A stretch of DNA of 64,000 bases from CBDCVN01 sp965223585 (GCA_965223585.1 CBDCWW010000014.1:124001-188000), one strand, 5' to 3'. Positions 36,001 through 44,346 are shown, counted from the stretch's first letter. Numbers and translations are program-made. Notes: generated from the sequence alone by a model not told the origin.

Positions 36001-36341
36001 TCTTTCAAACTAAGTAATTCTTCCGGGGAACTATTAGGATTTGCAGTAGACAGAGCCCGGCGAACCTGATGAACAGCTTTGTAAAGTTGGGCCTTGGCAG
36101 AAGATATAGACAAATCTGGCCATAAGTAATCTATAACTTGCTCACGATGCAAACGAAAATTTGATTGCAAGGCCAAGAGTTTCAATAATTGCTTGGCCTT
36201 TTTGCGACTGAAAGCCTCTTCTTCTATTTGATTAGGTCCTAACCAAACTGTAAACCCTCCTAGAAGATGTACAAATATAGCATCTTTTCCTATGTGTTCT
36301 TTGGTTATAGGCTCGAACATTAAAATCTTGAGTTCATCCAA
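33090..36341 (-). CDS. Second large SARP/AfsR-like regulator: wHTH-BTAD-NB-ARC-TPR
   Basis: A 1083-residue putative activator with the same plan as the protein at 9255. The winged helix is at about 20-115 (FSRKKAKQLLKLLALQSNF, REQVIDYLWPDLSISSAK), BTAD at about 120-270, and the NTPase at about 300-560 with Walker A GVGGIGKTHLS near 320, Walker B LLLVIDNFEHL, KLLVTSRERLNL and GMPLALELAASW. TPR repeats fill 700-1050. The frame starts with TTG at 36341; an in-frame ATG at 36320 (MFEP) is an alternative, and neither has a good ribosome-binding site. It may recognise operators different from those of SARP1. Convergent with DUF5691. Confidence 0.87.
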   Translation of the reverse strand: MDELKILMFEPITKEHIGKDAIFVHLLGGFTVWLGPNQIEEEAFSRKKAKQLLKLLALQSNFRLHREQVIDYLWPDLSISSAKAQLYKAVHQVRRALSTANPNSSPEELLSLKEEISLQALGGVTTNFHTFCDLTEKALKTEEISDLERALAEYSGDLLPADLYEEWTVEPRDCLQTKIVCLLEKLGEVQINEGNISAATVTFQRLLTKDPLHEVAQVALLKIYALERNKSRLEEHYKHYLTFLNKEMEVEPPEEIKELYEQLHRDVKDLPPKQVALLSKQPLPSFAANNLPPASLPLIGREEELKIISEHLNNPTCRLLTLWGVGGIGKTHLSLEAARLQLESFNDGVFFVALAPVSLTSFLIGVVADALSLPLTKSNPKDQLIDYLRQRQLLLVIDNFEHLSEGAELLSELIYHAPNVKLLVTSRERLNLKEEWVLQVKGLSYPEVPTIAGGKEFSAIELFVQSARRTGCDLELNEENIAAIANIAQLVEGMPLALELAASWVTTLSYIEIASELKKSLELLSTQLKNIPERHRSIQAVFNYSWQFLSEQEKQLYAKLSIFSSNFTLDAAKQIADASLPLLNALLNKSLLSKGSNYYKIHPLLKQYATEKLFADGGEFEQVSKAHSHYYSSFLHSCEKDLKGGQQKVVLKELSVAFEDIRASWSWAIENSNAEVLNISLEGMWLMYELRAWFNLGVDSFNQAIKTLSASKKKSNKKKFVLLRARARLGRCLLRLGLNREAYEALEQSLSELESNTIDFPSEEAFILNNIGLAVKALGQLGEAKEYFEKALTIYHDVGDSWGIANALYNLGHTSATQGYLEEAAHYYTESLDIYSNNYDLRGIGLTLGNLGVVSEKQGNYSEAKRLFEKSLETARELEDSYVETQALKRLGHLAMTLEDFTEAETNFSKTLECAKKVGNRLEIANAKRTLGQLACQLNNYSGAEDLYQKSLTIYRQLGNRWGTACTLGDIGELHQKQAFNTLDEAKRVWLESLKIALELNATSLMLENLMNLAGIFARQNQPETAFKLVTLVANHPQTSQTMQQEALGELDKLAKGLSVDLSEVKEESFLELELVVKQLLKH

Positions 36342-36388
36342 ACCTCGGAGGTTTCTTGAAAATTTTCATTGACAATCTATAACAGCAC

Positions 36389-37598
36389 CTATTGAGCAAA
36401 GGCTATGGACATACTTAGTAAGGCTCTTGCTGTAGGGAAACTTCCTGCTTTGTTATTAAGAGTATAAGTAGTATGGTCACTAATGTTAGTAGGAATTGAA
36501 CCTATTAAAGGTTTAAGAGTAAAGGGAGCTGGGCTATTATCTGGTTGTGGCTCAATAGAAACAGCAACCATTTGACCTGCTAGATTAAGGGGAAAGTTAA
36601 ATCCTTCAGGAGCATTTTGCAAAAAGTCCTCACCGGGAAAAGAGTGTCCTGCTAGTACTCCACTAAAGTCTGCAGTAGCATCTTTAGTATTAGCATCAGC
36701 AAAGATTCCTGTGCTTACTGGAACAGCACCAATAATAGCCCACGCTTCATAAACCCAACCCGCTGGAAGGGCGGGTAAATTTAAACCAGCTTGATATTCA
36801 CCTGTAGCAAGGTCAATAAACCATAATCCATTTAACTCATCATTCGCCACAGTATTTGTGGGAGTACTAAAAATGTAATTACCGCTAGCTGAAAGGAAAT
36901 CATCACCTAAAGCAGTAGAAACACTCAGCTCAGCCACATTGTTCACTAACTGACCTGCTAGATATTTGGTTTCTGAAGGAGTACCATCGCTATCTCCAGC
37001 AGGTTCTATAGTAATCATAATAGTGCTAGCTTTGTTAAAACCATATGGCACAAGAAATTCACTATTGACAATAACAGTACCATCTAGATTTATTAACTCG
37101 TTATTATCCAAATTGAATTTTCCTAAGCTAATTGTTTGGTTTCCAACCATTAACCAGCTTTCATAATGAAAGCCATTTTCTAGGGGCTCGAGCCCCTCCA
37201 CACTCAAATGTAAAGTATTTTGTGCGTTTACCAATGGCACAATCACCAGAATCAGTAATATCTTAATAACCACTGGAATTACGCAGGTTCTAATTACTCG
37301 TCTAGATAAAGGTCTTTGCCAACCACATATCAGAAGATGTGTCTCTGATGCAAAATCGTTTTTACAGCTTCCTGCACAGTAATCTTGCTCACCTCAAAAT
37401 GCCTCTAAAAACTTTTTGGGGTAATTCCACACTTATACTTTTTGTCAGATAATACCTCAATCTGTCTGGAAAAGAGTTTACGCCCTAAGAGAATAAATTA
37501 CTCCTGCACACATCTTTACAAAGGTATATTGAGAAATATTTTGTTTGTGAAGGATTTTTTAAGGGGTGCGTAATTCCAGTAACCAATATTTTAAACAT
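36389..37598 (-). pseudogene. Secreted RskA-domain-like protein split by a MITE near its start
   Basis: Before insertion the gene ran from the ATG at 37598 (ribosome-binding site AAGGATG): MFKILV at 37598-37580 joins in frame to IKILLILVIVPLVNAQ after removing 37273-37579 and one target copy. The mature protein repeats a domain like the extracytoplasmic part of anti-sigma-K factors twice (FHYESWLMVGNQTISLGKF and WVYEAWAIIGAVPVSTGIF). It has no anti-sigma N-terminus. The downstream frame can still start at GTG 37273 (294 residues), so weak expression is possible but lacks its own ribosome-binding site. Function is unknown. Confidence 0.8.
37273..37579. mobile_element. 307-bp MITE with ends matching the IS at 56.2 kb
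   Basis: Terminal inverted repeats ctggaattacgca (13 bp) match the ends of the 56243-57254 element. A 6-bp target duplication TAACCA flanks it at 37267-37272 and 37580-37585. The interior has no transposase and no long ORF, though the minus strand reads like a decayed coding relic (GRKLFSRQIEVLSDKKY). It is probably mobilised in trans by the autonomous IS. Confidence 0.88.
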
Positions 37599-37623
37599 AA
37601 TTTCATCCTTTCTTTAAAGTTTT

Positions 37624-37666
37624 CTGATCCTAATCCTTAATTATACTGAAAACATGTTAGGATCAG
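37624..37666 (-). promoter_or_regulatory. Inverted-repeat operator around a -10 box
   Basis: ctgatcctaa at 37624-37633 and ttaggatcag at 37657-37666 are perfect inverted 10-mers. On the minus strand TATAAT lies between them, 42-47 bases upstream of the ancestral ATG at 37598. The layout suits a repressor site for the MITE-split gene, or possibly a stem downstream of the 37743 gene. Confidence 0.5.
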
Positions 37667-37742
37667 GATATTGTTATTTATTCTATAGGATATAAATATA
37701 CTAAGCTTCTTGAAGAAACTTAGTATCTCAAGGTTGTTAAAG

Positions 37743-40388
37743 TTATGGAGTTGGCGGAGTAAAAGTAAAGAAGCCTAGGCTTCCACCAGTAAAACTACTT
37801 ACTGCTACAGTGCTAGGACCAACGAACTTTACGTAAGCAGGATTTTCACCTGTGTCAGCAGTACCTATCACAGTATCAGTAGCTAAATCAATAGCTTGAA
37901 TCTTGTGATCATTCCAATTGGTAGTTAGTAAATACTTGCCATCACTGCTAACCGTTACCCCCACAGGACCACTACCCACTGCAATAGTCTTAAATACTGT
38001 CATATTAGTAGTATCAATAACATAGATTACGTTCTCAGCAAAGTCTGCTACATAAGCTGTATCTCCATTGGGAGATAGGGCCACTCCTCTAGGTTGCGTG
38101 CCAAAGTTTAGCTCCTTAAGCACAGCACCAGCACCGTTAACTATATCAACTTTGAATAAACCACGATGATTGTTACAGGTATCTGGACCTTCTTGTCCTA
38201 CTACATAAGCTGTCGTTTCTGTTGCTATAACATTAAAGGGACAACTATTTTCATCGCCAGAGAGGGGTATATGCAGCTCTGAAAATCCTGTACCTTTAAA
38301 AACAATGAGCTTAGAGTTTTCAAAATCTACATAAGCATATTGCGTGTCTGAACCTGGGATAGGAGTCATGCCTGCAGGGGCACCGGGAAGAGATCTAATA
38401 GTAACAAGTCCTTGAAAGTTAGCAGGGATTATACAAAGCTTGCGTCCATCGAAACTACTAACGATAATTGCATCATAAGCTGGGTCAGGTGGAAGAGGCA
38501 CAATATGGCGGAAGATGATACTGCGAGCACCACTAGTGCAACCAACAGGGGAAGGTGTAAAAGTATCTTCTACTATTGGGTTGTTAGGATCATCATAATT
38601 AATTCTTGTAATTGATCCCGTGTTAGAACTGAGACCAAAAACTGTCTTTGGGCTTATAGCTTGGCCACTAAGATTATTGGAGAGTTCACATTTACGGTCA
38701 TCAAAATCGTTTTGACCTGTACATTCACCATCAAATTGCTCAATTTTAGAAACATTTGGAGACAATCCTAGAATCCTTAACACTTCTTCTGGAGAAGGTA
38801 TATGTATAACATTCAAACAGACTTCCCCAACCTCATTATCTGAAAAGGCCCTATTTAGGATTTTCCCAGATTGATTTACACTACTTTCTCCCATACTATG
38901 AGCAAATCCTACAATTGCTAAGTCACAATACTGACCCTTTATGTGAGCAGATACCTTAAAGTCCCACTCATGTGATTCCCCAGATCCTAATGTGCTAATT
39001 AAGCCTGCTGGTAGTAGTGTCTCAAAACCATCGTCTCCGTTTATAGACTTTGTTCCTTTAGGAAGGACTGAAACCTTGTAATTGGAGTCAAATTTATCCA
39101 AAATATCTCTAACAAAAACATTATGCGCAGGTGCATTACCAACATTTGTTACCTTAATCACTAATGCTGCTTCTTCCGCTTCTTCCGCTTTGTCCGCTTC
39201 TATTATAGTATGTTTGGTGCCAATATTATTACCATCTTTATCAACAAAGTATTTTTCAACCTTTAGTCTAGCTGTAGGAGTTTTAGCGAACTGACCTTTC
39301 CTGATAGTACCACTAGGCTCAGCCTGTGTAGATAGTCCCCCCACAACTTGTGAAGACAAATCAGTATCAGTAATTCTTTTCTTGATTCCCTTCTCAAGAT
39401 CTATAAGCCAAAGCTCACCACTTCTAACTACTAGCAACCATTTGCCATCATCACTTAAAGAAGGAGACCTTTTGATCACTTTGTTCCCAGTAATTCTTAT
39501 TAATAAACTACCTTCTTTTATTTTAACTCTACCATCCCCTACTACAAAAGCTACCTTATTACCCCTTAGATCAGTACTAGGTTCCCGAAGGCGTTTTCTG
39601 TTACGATAAATAACTGTGTATTCTCTAGTATTCAAACTATACTTTTGTACAGAGTACTTACCGTTTATCCTCACAAAGACAATACAAAGTCCGCCACAAC
39701 CTAAAGAAGGCTCCATCTGAGAACGCTTATGGTTTAAGAAAAATTGCTCAAAGGTGTCAGGGCCACTGTACTCTCGGTAATAAATTGTCTGATTGCGCTG
39801 CCAAACTATTATAGTGCTATCATCATTGATAGATAAATATATATCATCAAAATTATTTTTTGTTAAACGTATTACTTTTTCCCCATTGTACTTATACAAT
39901 TCAAAGTCACTATTGGGATCAGTAGTTTCTCTTCTAGAAAAAACGATCACACTACCATCAGTGTTACAAGCTACAGAGTCTAGCTCAGCTTTACCAGCAT
40001 AGATTCTTAAGAGGTTTTTAAGCTCGAGGTCCACTAACCAAATTTGCCAAGGTCTATTTGCATTTGGATTAAAAACTATAAAGCAACCCTTACCCGTTGC
40101 TCCGGGCAGATATTGAGTAGAAATCCCTGTTGATTCCGCTTCATGTAGGGTTAACTCTACCTCTTCACCATCAGGGATTTCTTCACCTTCTGTGCCAGTA
40201 ACACTTATTGTATTAGAGGCTAGTTCTAGTACTGCATTGTCTATATCATCATCTGTAAATAATTCTTCTTCACTAATCTCTTCAGAAACTATGATTTCTG
40301 CGGGGACATTATTTACCTTATTACAGCTAGTGCTAAACAGTAATAGTAGGGCTAAGAGTATAAAGTAAGGTGTGAAAATTTTAAGCAT
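37743..40388 (-). CDS. Large beta-propeller lipoprotein with DUF11-like domain
   Basis: An 881-residue lipoprotein (lipobox LLFSTSC, Cys22). Residues about 90-340 look like a TolB/PD40-type propeller (QIWLVDLELKNLLRIY, GSVIVFSRRETTDPNSD, DDGKWLLVVRSGELWLIDL). A DUF11/CARDB-like segment lies near 400-500 (VGNAPAHNVFVRDILDKF). The C-terminal about 300 residues form a YVTN-type propeller (GVALSPNGDTAYVADFAENV, VGVTVSSDGKYLLTTNW). Such proteins usually act as extracellular or envelope scaffolds or ligand binders; no enzyme motif is seen. An imperfect stem (actaag...cttagt) near 37699-37723 could terminate it. Confidence 0.78.
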   Translation of the reverse strand: MLKIFTPYFILLALLLLFSTSCNKVNNVPAEIIVSEEISEEELFTDDDIDNAVLELASNTISVTGTEGEEIPDGEEVELTLHEAESTGISTQYLPGATGKGCFIVFNPNANRPWQIWLVDLELKNLLRIYAGKAELDSVACNTDGSVIVFSRRETTDPNSDFELYKYNGEKVIRLTKNNFDDIYLSINDDSTIIVWQRNQTIYYREYSGPDTFEQFFLNHKRSQMEPSLGCGGLCIVFVRINGKYSVQKYSLNTREYTVIYRNRKRLREPSTDLRGNKVAFVVGDGRVKIKEGSLLIRITGNKVIKRSPSLSDDGKWLLVVRSGELWLIDLEKGIKKRITDTDLSSQVVGGLSTQAEPSGTIRKGQFAKTPTARLKVEKYFVDKDGNNIGTKHTIIEADKAEEAEEAALVIKVTNVGNAPAHNVFVRDILDKFDSNYKVSVLPKGTKSINGDDGFETLLPAGLISTLGSGESHEWDFKVSAHIKGQYCDLAIVGFAHSMGESSVNQSGKILNRAFSDNEVGEVCLNVIHIPSPEEVLRILGLSPNVSKIEQFDGECTGQNDFDDRKCELSNNLSGQAISPKTVFGLSSNTGSITRINYDDPNNPIVEDTFTPSPVGCTSGARSIIFRHIVPLPPDPAYDAIIVSSFDGRKLCIIPANFQGLVTIRSLPGAPAGMTPIPGSDTQYAYVDFENSKLIVFKGTGFSELHIPLSGDENSCPFNVIATETTAYVVGQEGPDTCNNHRGLFKVDIVNGAGAVLKELNFGTQPRGVALSPNGDTAYVADFAENVIYVIDTTNMTVFKTIAVGSGPVGVTVSSDGKYLLTTNWNDHKIQAIDLATDTVIGTADTGENPAYVKFVGPSTVAVSSFTGGSLGFFTFTPPTP

Positions 40389-40719
40389 TATTCTTCCTTT
40401 TCTGCCACTCAGGTGGCTCGAGCAAATTGTACTTAAGGGCTGTTGCTTTTATAACGCTATACAATCAAGCTTGGTAAGGAACAGTCTTACCAGTTACTCA
40501 AATTATTTAATAATATGACTTTTGTTTAATATCTCCTCTCTCCTTGGAATCAGAAAGACTGAATTTACTTAAAAATGCTAAAGGTATTCACTGCTCATTT
40601 AACAGTCCAAAAACTGCTCATTTTTTGCTCGAGCTTAGTAAAGCACTCCTAGAACTCCACATGCCAAATCATTGAACATGCACCCTGTATTAGTTTTGTG
40701 GTTGAAGGGGAAATTAATT
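40389..40719. other. Intergenic stretch without recognised features
   Basis: The 331 bases upstream of the propeller lipoprotein contain two CTCGAG copies and a short stem ggtaag...cttacc near 40470. No gene, RNA or mobile end was recognised. Confidence 0.4.
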
Positions 40720-40755
40720 AGAGTACTTGAGTCTATTTAAAGACTCGAGTACTCT
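40720..40755 (-). terminator. Terminator after ccdA
   Basis: agagtacttgagtct and agactcgagtactct pair over a 6-base loop, followed on the minus strand by AT-rich sequence. It lies about 70 bases beyond the ccdA stop at 40822. One arm carries CTCGAG, the other the one-base variant CTTGAG. Confidence 0.7.
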
Positions 40756-40821
40756 TACAAGCATTTAGCAATATCACTTTTACTTAAAAACCGTAGGAAC
40801 AAACCTTTAAATCATTCCTTG

Positions 40822-41568
40822 CTATAACTTAGCTTGTAAAAGCTGCTCTGCATTCATACCAGTAAGATAAGCTAAGAAAGAGGGCAGAATAGGTAGTACA
40901 CAAGGCGAAAGGAATGAAAGAGATCCTGCTAGAAAAGCTATAAAAAAAGTTGGCTCAGCACTTTCGCCAAGCACACTTTCTAAAGATCCTAGACCAGAAA
41001 GATAAGGTGTGAAAAGTGTTATCCAATTAGCTAAAAGTACAACTCCTACCAGTATGAGTAATATACCGCCAACTTTCTCTATTATGCCTGCATATTTGTT
41101 TAATCTACGCCATGCTGTAAGTGTTTGAGCTGCCAAAAGAAAAGGCACCGCAAAGCCTAAAGCATAAAAAGCTAAAAGTAACCCTCCTTGAGCTGCATTA
41201 CCACTAGTGCTAGCAATAGCTAATATGCCACCAAGTATAGGACCAATGCAAGGTGTCCAACCCGCACCAAAAGCTACCCCAACCACTGCAGAGCCAAGAT
41301 AGCCACCGGGCTTACGTGCCATATGCAAACGAAATTCTCGTTGTAAAAAGGGAATTGGCAATACCCTTAACATTACAATGCCTAAAAAGATTAGAAAGAC
41401 ACCAGCAACTATACGAACAATGTTGCCATAATCAAAAAGGAAGTCGCTAACTAAACCTGCACTAAAACCTAGGGCAATAAAGACAGCACTTATGCCAAGA
41501 ATAAAAGCTAAGCTGTGTGCAGTAATTTGCCAACGTACTTGTAAATTAGTTAAAGCCTGAGTACTCAT
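40822..41568 (-). CDS. ccdA: CcdA-family thiol-disulfide transporter with apparently permuted helix order
   Basis: A 248-residue, six-helix membrane protein that moves electrons from cytoplasmic thioredoxin to extracytoplasmic thioredoxin-like proteins. It has both catalytic motifs: FGAGWTPCIGPILGG near residue 107 and LSFLSPCVLPILPSFLAYLTG near residues 216-236. In ordinary CcdA the SPC helix comes first; here the protein begins with the usual second helix (HSLAFILGISAVFIALG), and the SPC helix is the last one, ending just before the stop. Because the helix count is even, moving helix 1 to the end keeps every helix in its normal orientation. It lies 13 bases after tlpA in the same operon. 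Confidence 0.88.
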   Translation of the reverse strand: MSTQALTNLQVRWQITAHSLAFILGISAVFIALGFSAGLVSDFLFDYGNIVRIVAGVFLIFLGIVMLRVLPIPFLQREFRLHMARKPGGYLGSAVVGVAFGAGWTPCIGPILGGILAIASTSGNAAQGGLLLAFYALGFAVPFLLAAQTLTAWRRLNKYAGIIEKVGGILLILVGVVLLANWITLFTPYLSGLGSLESVLGESAEPTFFIAFLAGSLSFLSPCVLPILPSFLAYLTGMNAEQLLQAKL

Positions 41569-41581
41569 TATTTAAAACTCC

Positions 41582-42202
41582 TTATTCTTGGTTTTGGGGA
41601 ATCCATTTTATGCCAATGGTACGCAAATCTCTAATCATGTCTGACTGAAGGACTAGGCCTGTTTTTACAGCACGAATAATTCCTTGGGCATCTATATAAA
41701 AAGTAGTAGGCATGCCACGTATACGGTAAAGGCGTACTACATCTAAGGTTTCCTCGAGCTCAACCCCTTGCTCTTGCCAGTGCTGTGTTTGCTCTTTGGT
41801 AGGGTTAACACCAGAAGGCAAACTAATATTATTTTCCTCCAAGTACTCTATAGCCCTATCTGCTTTTTCGGCATTGTTTAATAGAAAAATATTAAGCTTA
41901 GGGTTGCTATTTGTAGTACCTTCATTGCTTACTAAAAGAATATCAGATTCAAGTAAAGTTGCTTGTGACTCCTGATTAACCTCTTCAAAAACTTTTTGAA
42001 AAAGTGGTAATTCCTCACGACAAGGCGGACACCAAGTCGCCCATGTATTTATTACTAGAGGCGTACCTAGTAGATCATCATTGAAGTTAACTACTTCACC
42101 TGCTTGGTTAATAAGAGTGAAATTAAGGGCACTATCACCAACTTGTTGTGATAGAGAACTGGATACAGAAATAAAAATTAAAAGGAGTAAAAATCTTTTC
42201 AT
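41582..42202 (-). CDS. TlpA/ResA-like thiol-disulfide oxidoreductase
   Basis: A 206-residue exported thioredoxin-fold protein with a signal peptide (about 1-18). The redox motif WCPPC is near residues 57-61 in INTWATWCPPCREELPLF, and the cis-Pro loop RIRGMPTTFYID near 165-176. It resembles ResA/TlpA, which keep cytochrome c or other exported thiols reduced. Its electron donor is presumably the CcdA-like protein encoded next. An insert of about 40 residues in the middle (NPKLNIFLLNNAEKADR) is longer than in small ResA proteins. Confidence 0.9.
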   Translation of the reverse strand: MKRFLLLLIFISVSSSLSQQVGDSALNFTLINQAGEVVNFNDDLLGTPLVINTWATWCPPCREELPLFQKVFEEVNQESQATLLESDILLVSNEGTTNSNPKLNIFLLNNAEKADRAIEYLEENNISLPSGVNPTKEQTQHWQEQGVELEETLDVVRLYRIRGMPTTFYIDAQGIIRAVKTGLVLQSDMIRDLRTIGIKWIPQNQE

Positions 42203-42317
42203 ACTTAGAGAATAAGGATAGATGGGGGGGGATTTTAGTATTAAAGTTTACAGGGTTGATTTATAGTCCAAGCAATAAGTATAACTATATGTACTCTATC
42301 TGAATGAAGTTACTACC

Positions 42318-42587
42318 ATGAAAAAAATGACCATTAGTCTTTATAAGCAAATCTGTGAAGGTATTAATACTATTAAAGAGGGAAAATTAGTCGATTTGTT
42401 GAATCTTTAGTAAGGTCTTTTGTAATTGAAGAAAATTTAGAAACAGGATACCAAAAGATGTCTCAAGAAGAAGCAGATGAAATTGTGGCTTTTGAATAGG
42501 TAGAAAATACATTAGGACACTTTTTTTATGAATCGTAGTGAAATTTGGTTAATCAATTTTAAACCAGCTCCTGATGGTGAAGATTGA
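42318..42587 (+). pseudogene. MazEF-type toxin-antitoxin relic
   Basis: ATG at 42318 starts MKKMTISLYKQICEG, which then needs a frameshift to continue as KISRFVESLVRSFVIEENLETGYQKMSQEEADEIVAFE. This resembles small ribbon-helix-helix antitoxins. A TAG stands where VENTLGHF is expected to continue. The following ATG at 42528 gives MNRSEIWLINFKPAPDGED and a stop, matching only the first strand of MazF/PemK RNases. Both genes are therefore dead. The remaining gap 42203-42317 has no feature. Confidence 0.7.
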
Positions 42588-43156
42588 TGCAATACATCAA
42601 GATAATTTTAGCTGGAATAATTGTTGGTTGCCCTGTTGGCTTTTTTCTAATCCCAGCCAGCTTTTCTCGTTTGTTTGGTAGATTACTTGGTCTTGCAGCT
42701 ATTTTTACAAGTTTATTTGGCAAGACACTTAATTTAGACATTGAATCTCCAATTGTGGCTGTTCTTGTAGGTGTTGCTTTAGGCATTTCTGTTGGAATGG
42801 AAATACGTGTACATGTTAAGGATGAGGCGTCAGGCAAAAATTCCATTACCCCAGAGAGTTTACAAAATGCTGTAAATGAAGCTGTTAAAGAAGCAAATCA
42901 AAATCTTTTAGAGAAGCTAGCTAGTTTACAACTATCACCGCAAGATCAACAAGAAAAAGCTAAATCTGTTGAAGACCTTTTAGAACGTTTTCAAGAATCT
43001 GATGATTCTACTGATCAAAAGATCTTACAGCTAATTGCAGACGACAAACAGACGAAGCAACTACTTTGCAACAAAGTCAAGTTGATAAATACACTACGGA
43101 TCCAAATTTGGACAAAGAAGAAGTTGTACAAAAACTTCTTGACTTTGCTTTATTAG
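42587..43156 (+). CDS. Membrane-anchored N-terminal part of a probable TPR protein
   Basis: An open frame of 189 residues from the ATG at 42587 (a TTG sits one codon earlier). There are two hydrophobic segments (about 4-50 and 60-75), then a coiled, acidic region (VNEAVKEANQNLLEKLASL). After about 43045 the residues become Lys/Leu-rich and unlike a natural protein. The frame of the TPR gene reads ADDKQTDEATTLQQSQVDKY through the same point, so a one-base indel has probably split a single membrane-TPR protein. Alternatively the two genes overlap naturally. Confidence 0.6.
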   Translation: MQYIKIILAGIIVGCPVGFFLIPASFSRLFGRLLGLAAIFTSLFGKTLNLDIESPIVAVLVGVALGISVGMEIRVHVKDEASGKNSITPESLQNAVNEAVKEANQNLLEKLASLQLSPQDQQEKAKSVEDLLERFQESDDSTDQKILQLIADDKQTKQLLCNKVKLINTLRIQIWTKKKLYKNFLTLLY

Positions 43157-44346
43157 AAACTTTTACACAACCCGAAAAATCTTTAGAGCACCTGCAAAGG
43201 GCTGTAGAACTGGACCCAAACAACCTAGAGGCCCTCAACGAACTTGGTTGGTTACAAAATCGCTTTGGCAAAATGGATGAAGTAATTGCAACTTTTGAAA
43301 AAGTACTTAGTCTAGCCAAACAAAGAAATGACGATACTTGGAAGATTGCAGCCCTTAGTAATTTGGGACACGCATACTTAAGTTTAGGGCAGTACGAAAA
43401 GGCTATTGAATGCTCTAAACAAGCTCTAGCTATAGCTAAGGAGATTAATGATAGACAGGGTGAAAGTAATGTTCTTGGCAATTTGGGAAATGCATCTTAT
43501 AGTTTAGGACGGTACGAAAAGGCTATTGCATTCTTTGAACAAGCCTTAACAATAGCTAGAGAAATTAAAGATAGACAGGGTGAAGGCCTCTGGCTTGGTA
43601 ACTTGGGGAATACGTATAATAGTTTAGGGCAGTATAAAAAGGCTATTAAATTCTTTGAGCAAGCTCTAGCCATAGCTAGGGAAATTAAAGATAGACAAAG
43701 TGAAGGCCTTTGGTTTGGTAACTTGGGGAATGCATATAATGGTTTAGGGCAGTATGAAAAGGCCATTGAATACTCTGAGAAGGCTCTAGCAACAGCTAAG
43801 CAAATCAAAGATCGGCAAAGTGAAAGTCGTTGGCTTGGTAATTTGGGGAACGCATATTTAAAACTAGAGCAGTATGACAAGTCTATTGAATACTCTGAAC
43901 AAGCTTTAGCCATAGCTAGGGAGATTAAAAATAGACAAGGCGAAGGCCTTTGGCTTGGCAATTTGGGAAGTGCATGTTTAAGTTTAGAGCAGTATGACAA
44001 GTCTATCGAATACTCTGAACGAGCTCTGGCCATAGCTAGGGAGATTAAAGATAAGCAGAGTGAAGGTTTTTGGCTTGGTAATTTGGGAAATGCATATTAC
44101 AATTTAGAGCAGTATGACAAGTCTATTGAATATTCTGAACAAGCTCTAGCCGTAGCTAGGGAGATTAAAGATAGGCAGAGTGAAGGTCTTTGGCTTGGTA
44201 ATTTGGGGAATGCATCTTATAGTTTAGGGCAGAATGATAAAGCTAGGGAATTTTATGTACAATCGATAGCCATCCTTGAAGAAATCCATTCACCAAATGC
44301 TGAGATATTCAAGGAAAATCTGCAAAAATTATCTCACAGTAAGTAA
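43066..44346 (+). CDS. TPR-repeat protein with DNA-level 120-bp repeats
   Basis: A 426-residue soluble TPR protein; TTG at 43066 is the first start, and the true N-terminus may be the upstream frame. Eight or so 40-residue repeats of the form LGNLGNAYxSLGQYEKAIEYSEQALAIA (shown in consensus) fill residues about 90-400. The DNA of successive repeats is nearly identical, showing recent expansion. This repeat class (LGN/Rapsyn-like) binds partner proteins. No catalytic domain is seen. It follows the MazEF relic and precedes lon. Confidence 0.8.
   Translation: MQQSQVDKYTTDPNLDKEEVVQKLLDFALLETFTQPEKSLEHLQRAVELDPNNLEALNELGWLQNRFGKMDEVIATFEKVLSLAKQRNDDTWKIAALSNLGHAYLSLGQYEKAIECSKQALAIAKEINDRQGESNVLGNLGNASYSLGRYEKAIAFFEQALTIAREIKDRQGEGLWLGNLGNTYNSLGQYKKAIKFFEQALAIAREIKDRQSEGLWFGNLGNAYNGLGQYEKAIEYSEKALATAKQIKDRQSESRWLGNLGNAYLKLEQYDKSIEYSEQALAIAREIKNRQGEGLWLGNLGSACLSLEQYDKSIEYSERALAIAREIKDKQSEGFWLGNLGNAYYNLEQYDKSIEYSEQALAVAREIKDRQSEGLWLGNLGNASYSLGQNDKAREFYVQSIAILEEIHSPNAEIFKENLQKLSHSK

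Noticed and set aside
43497..44033. Minus-strand frame across the TPR repeats
   Set aside because: It is repetitive because the TPR DNA is repetitive; codon pattern fits the plus strand.
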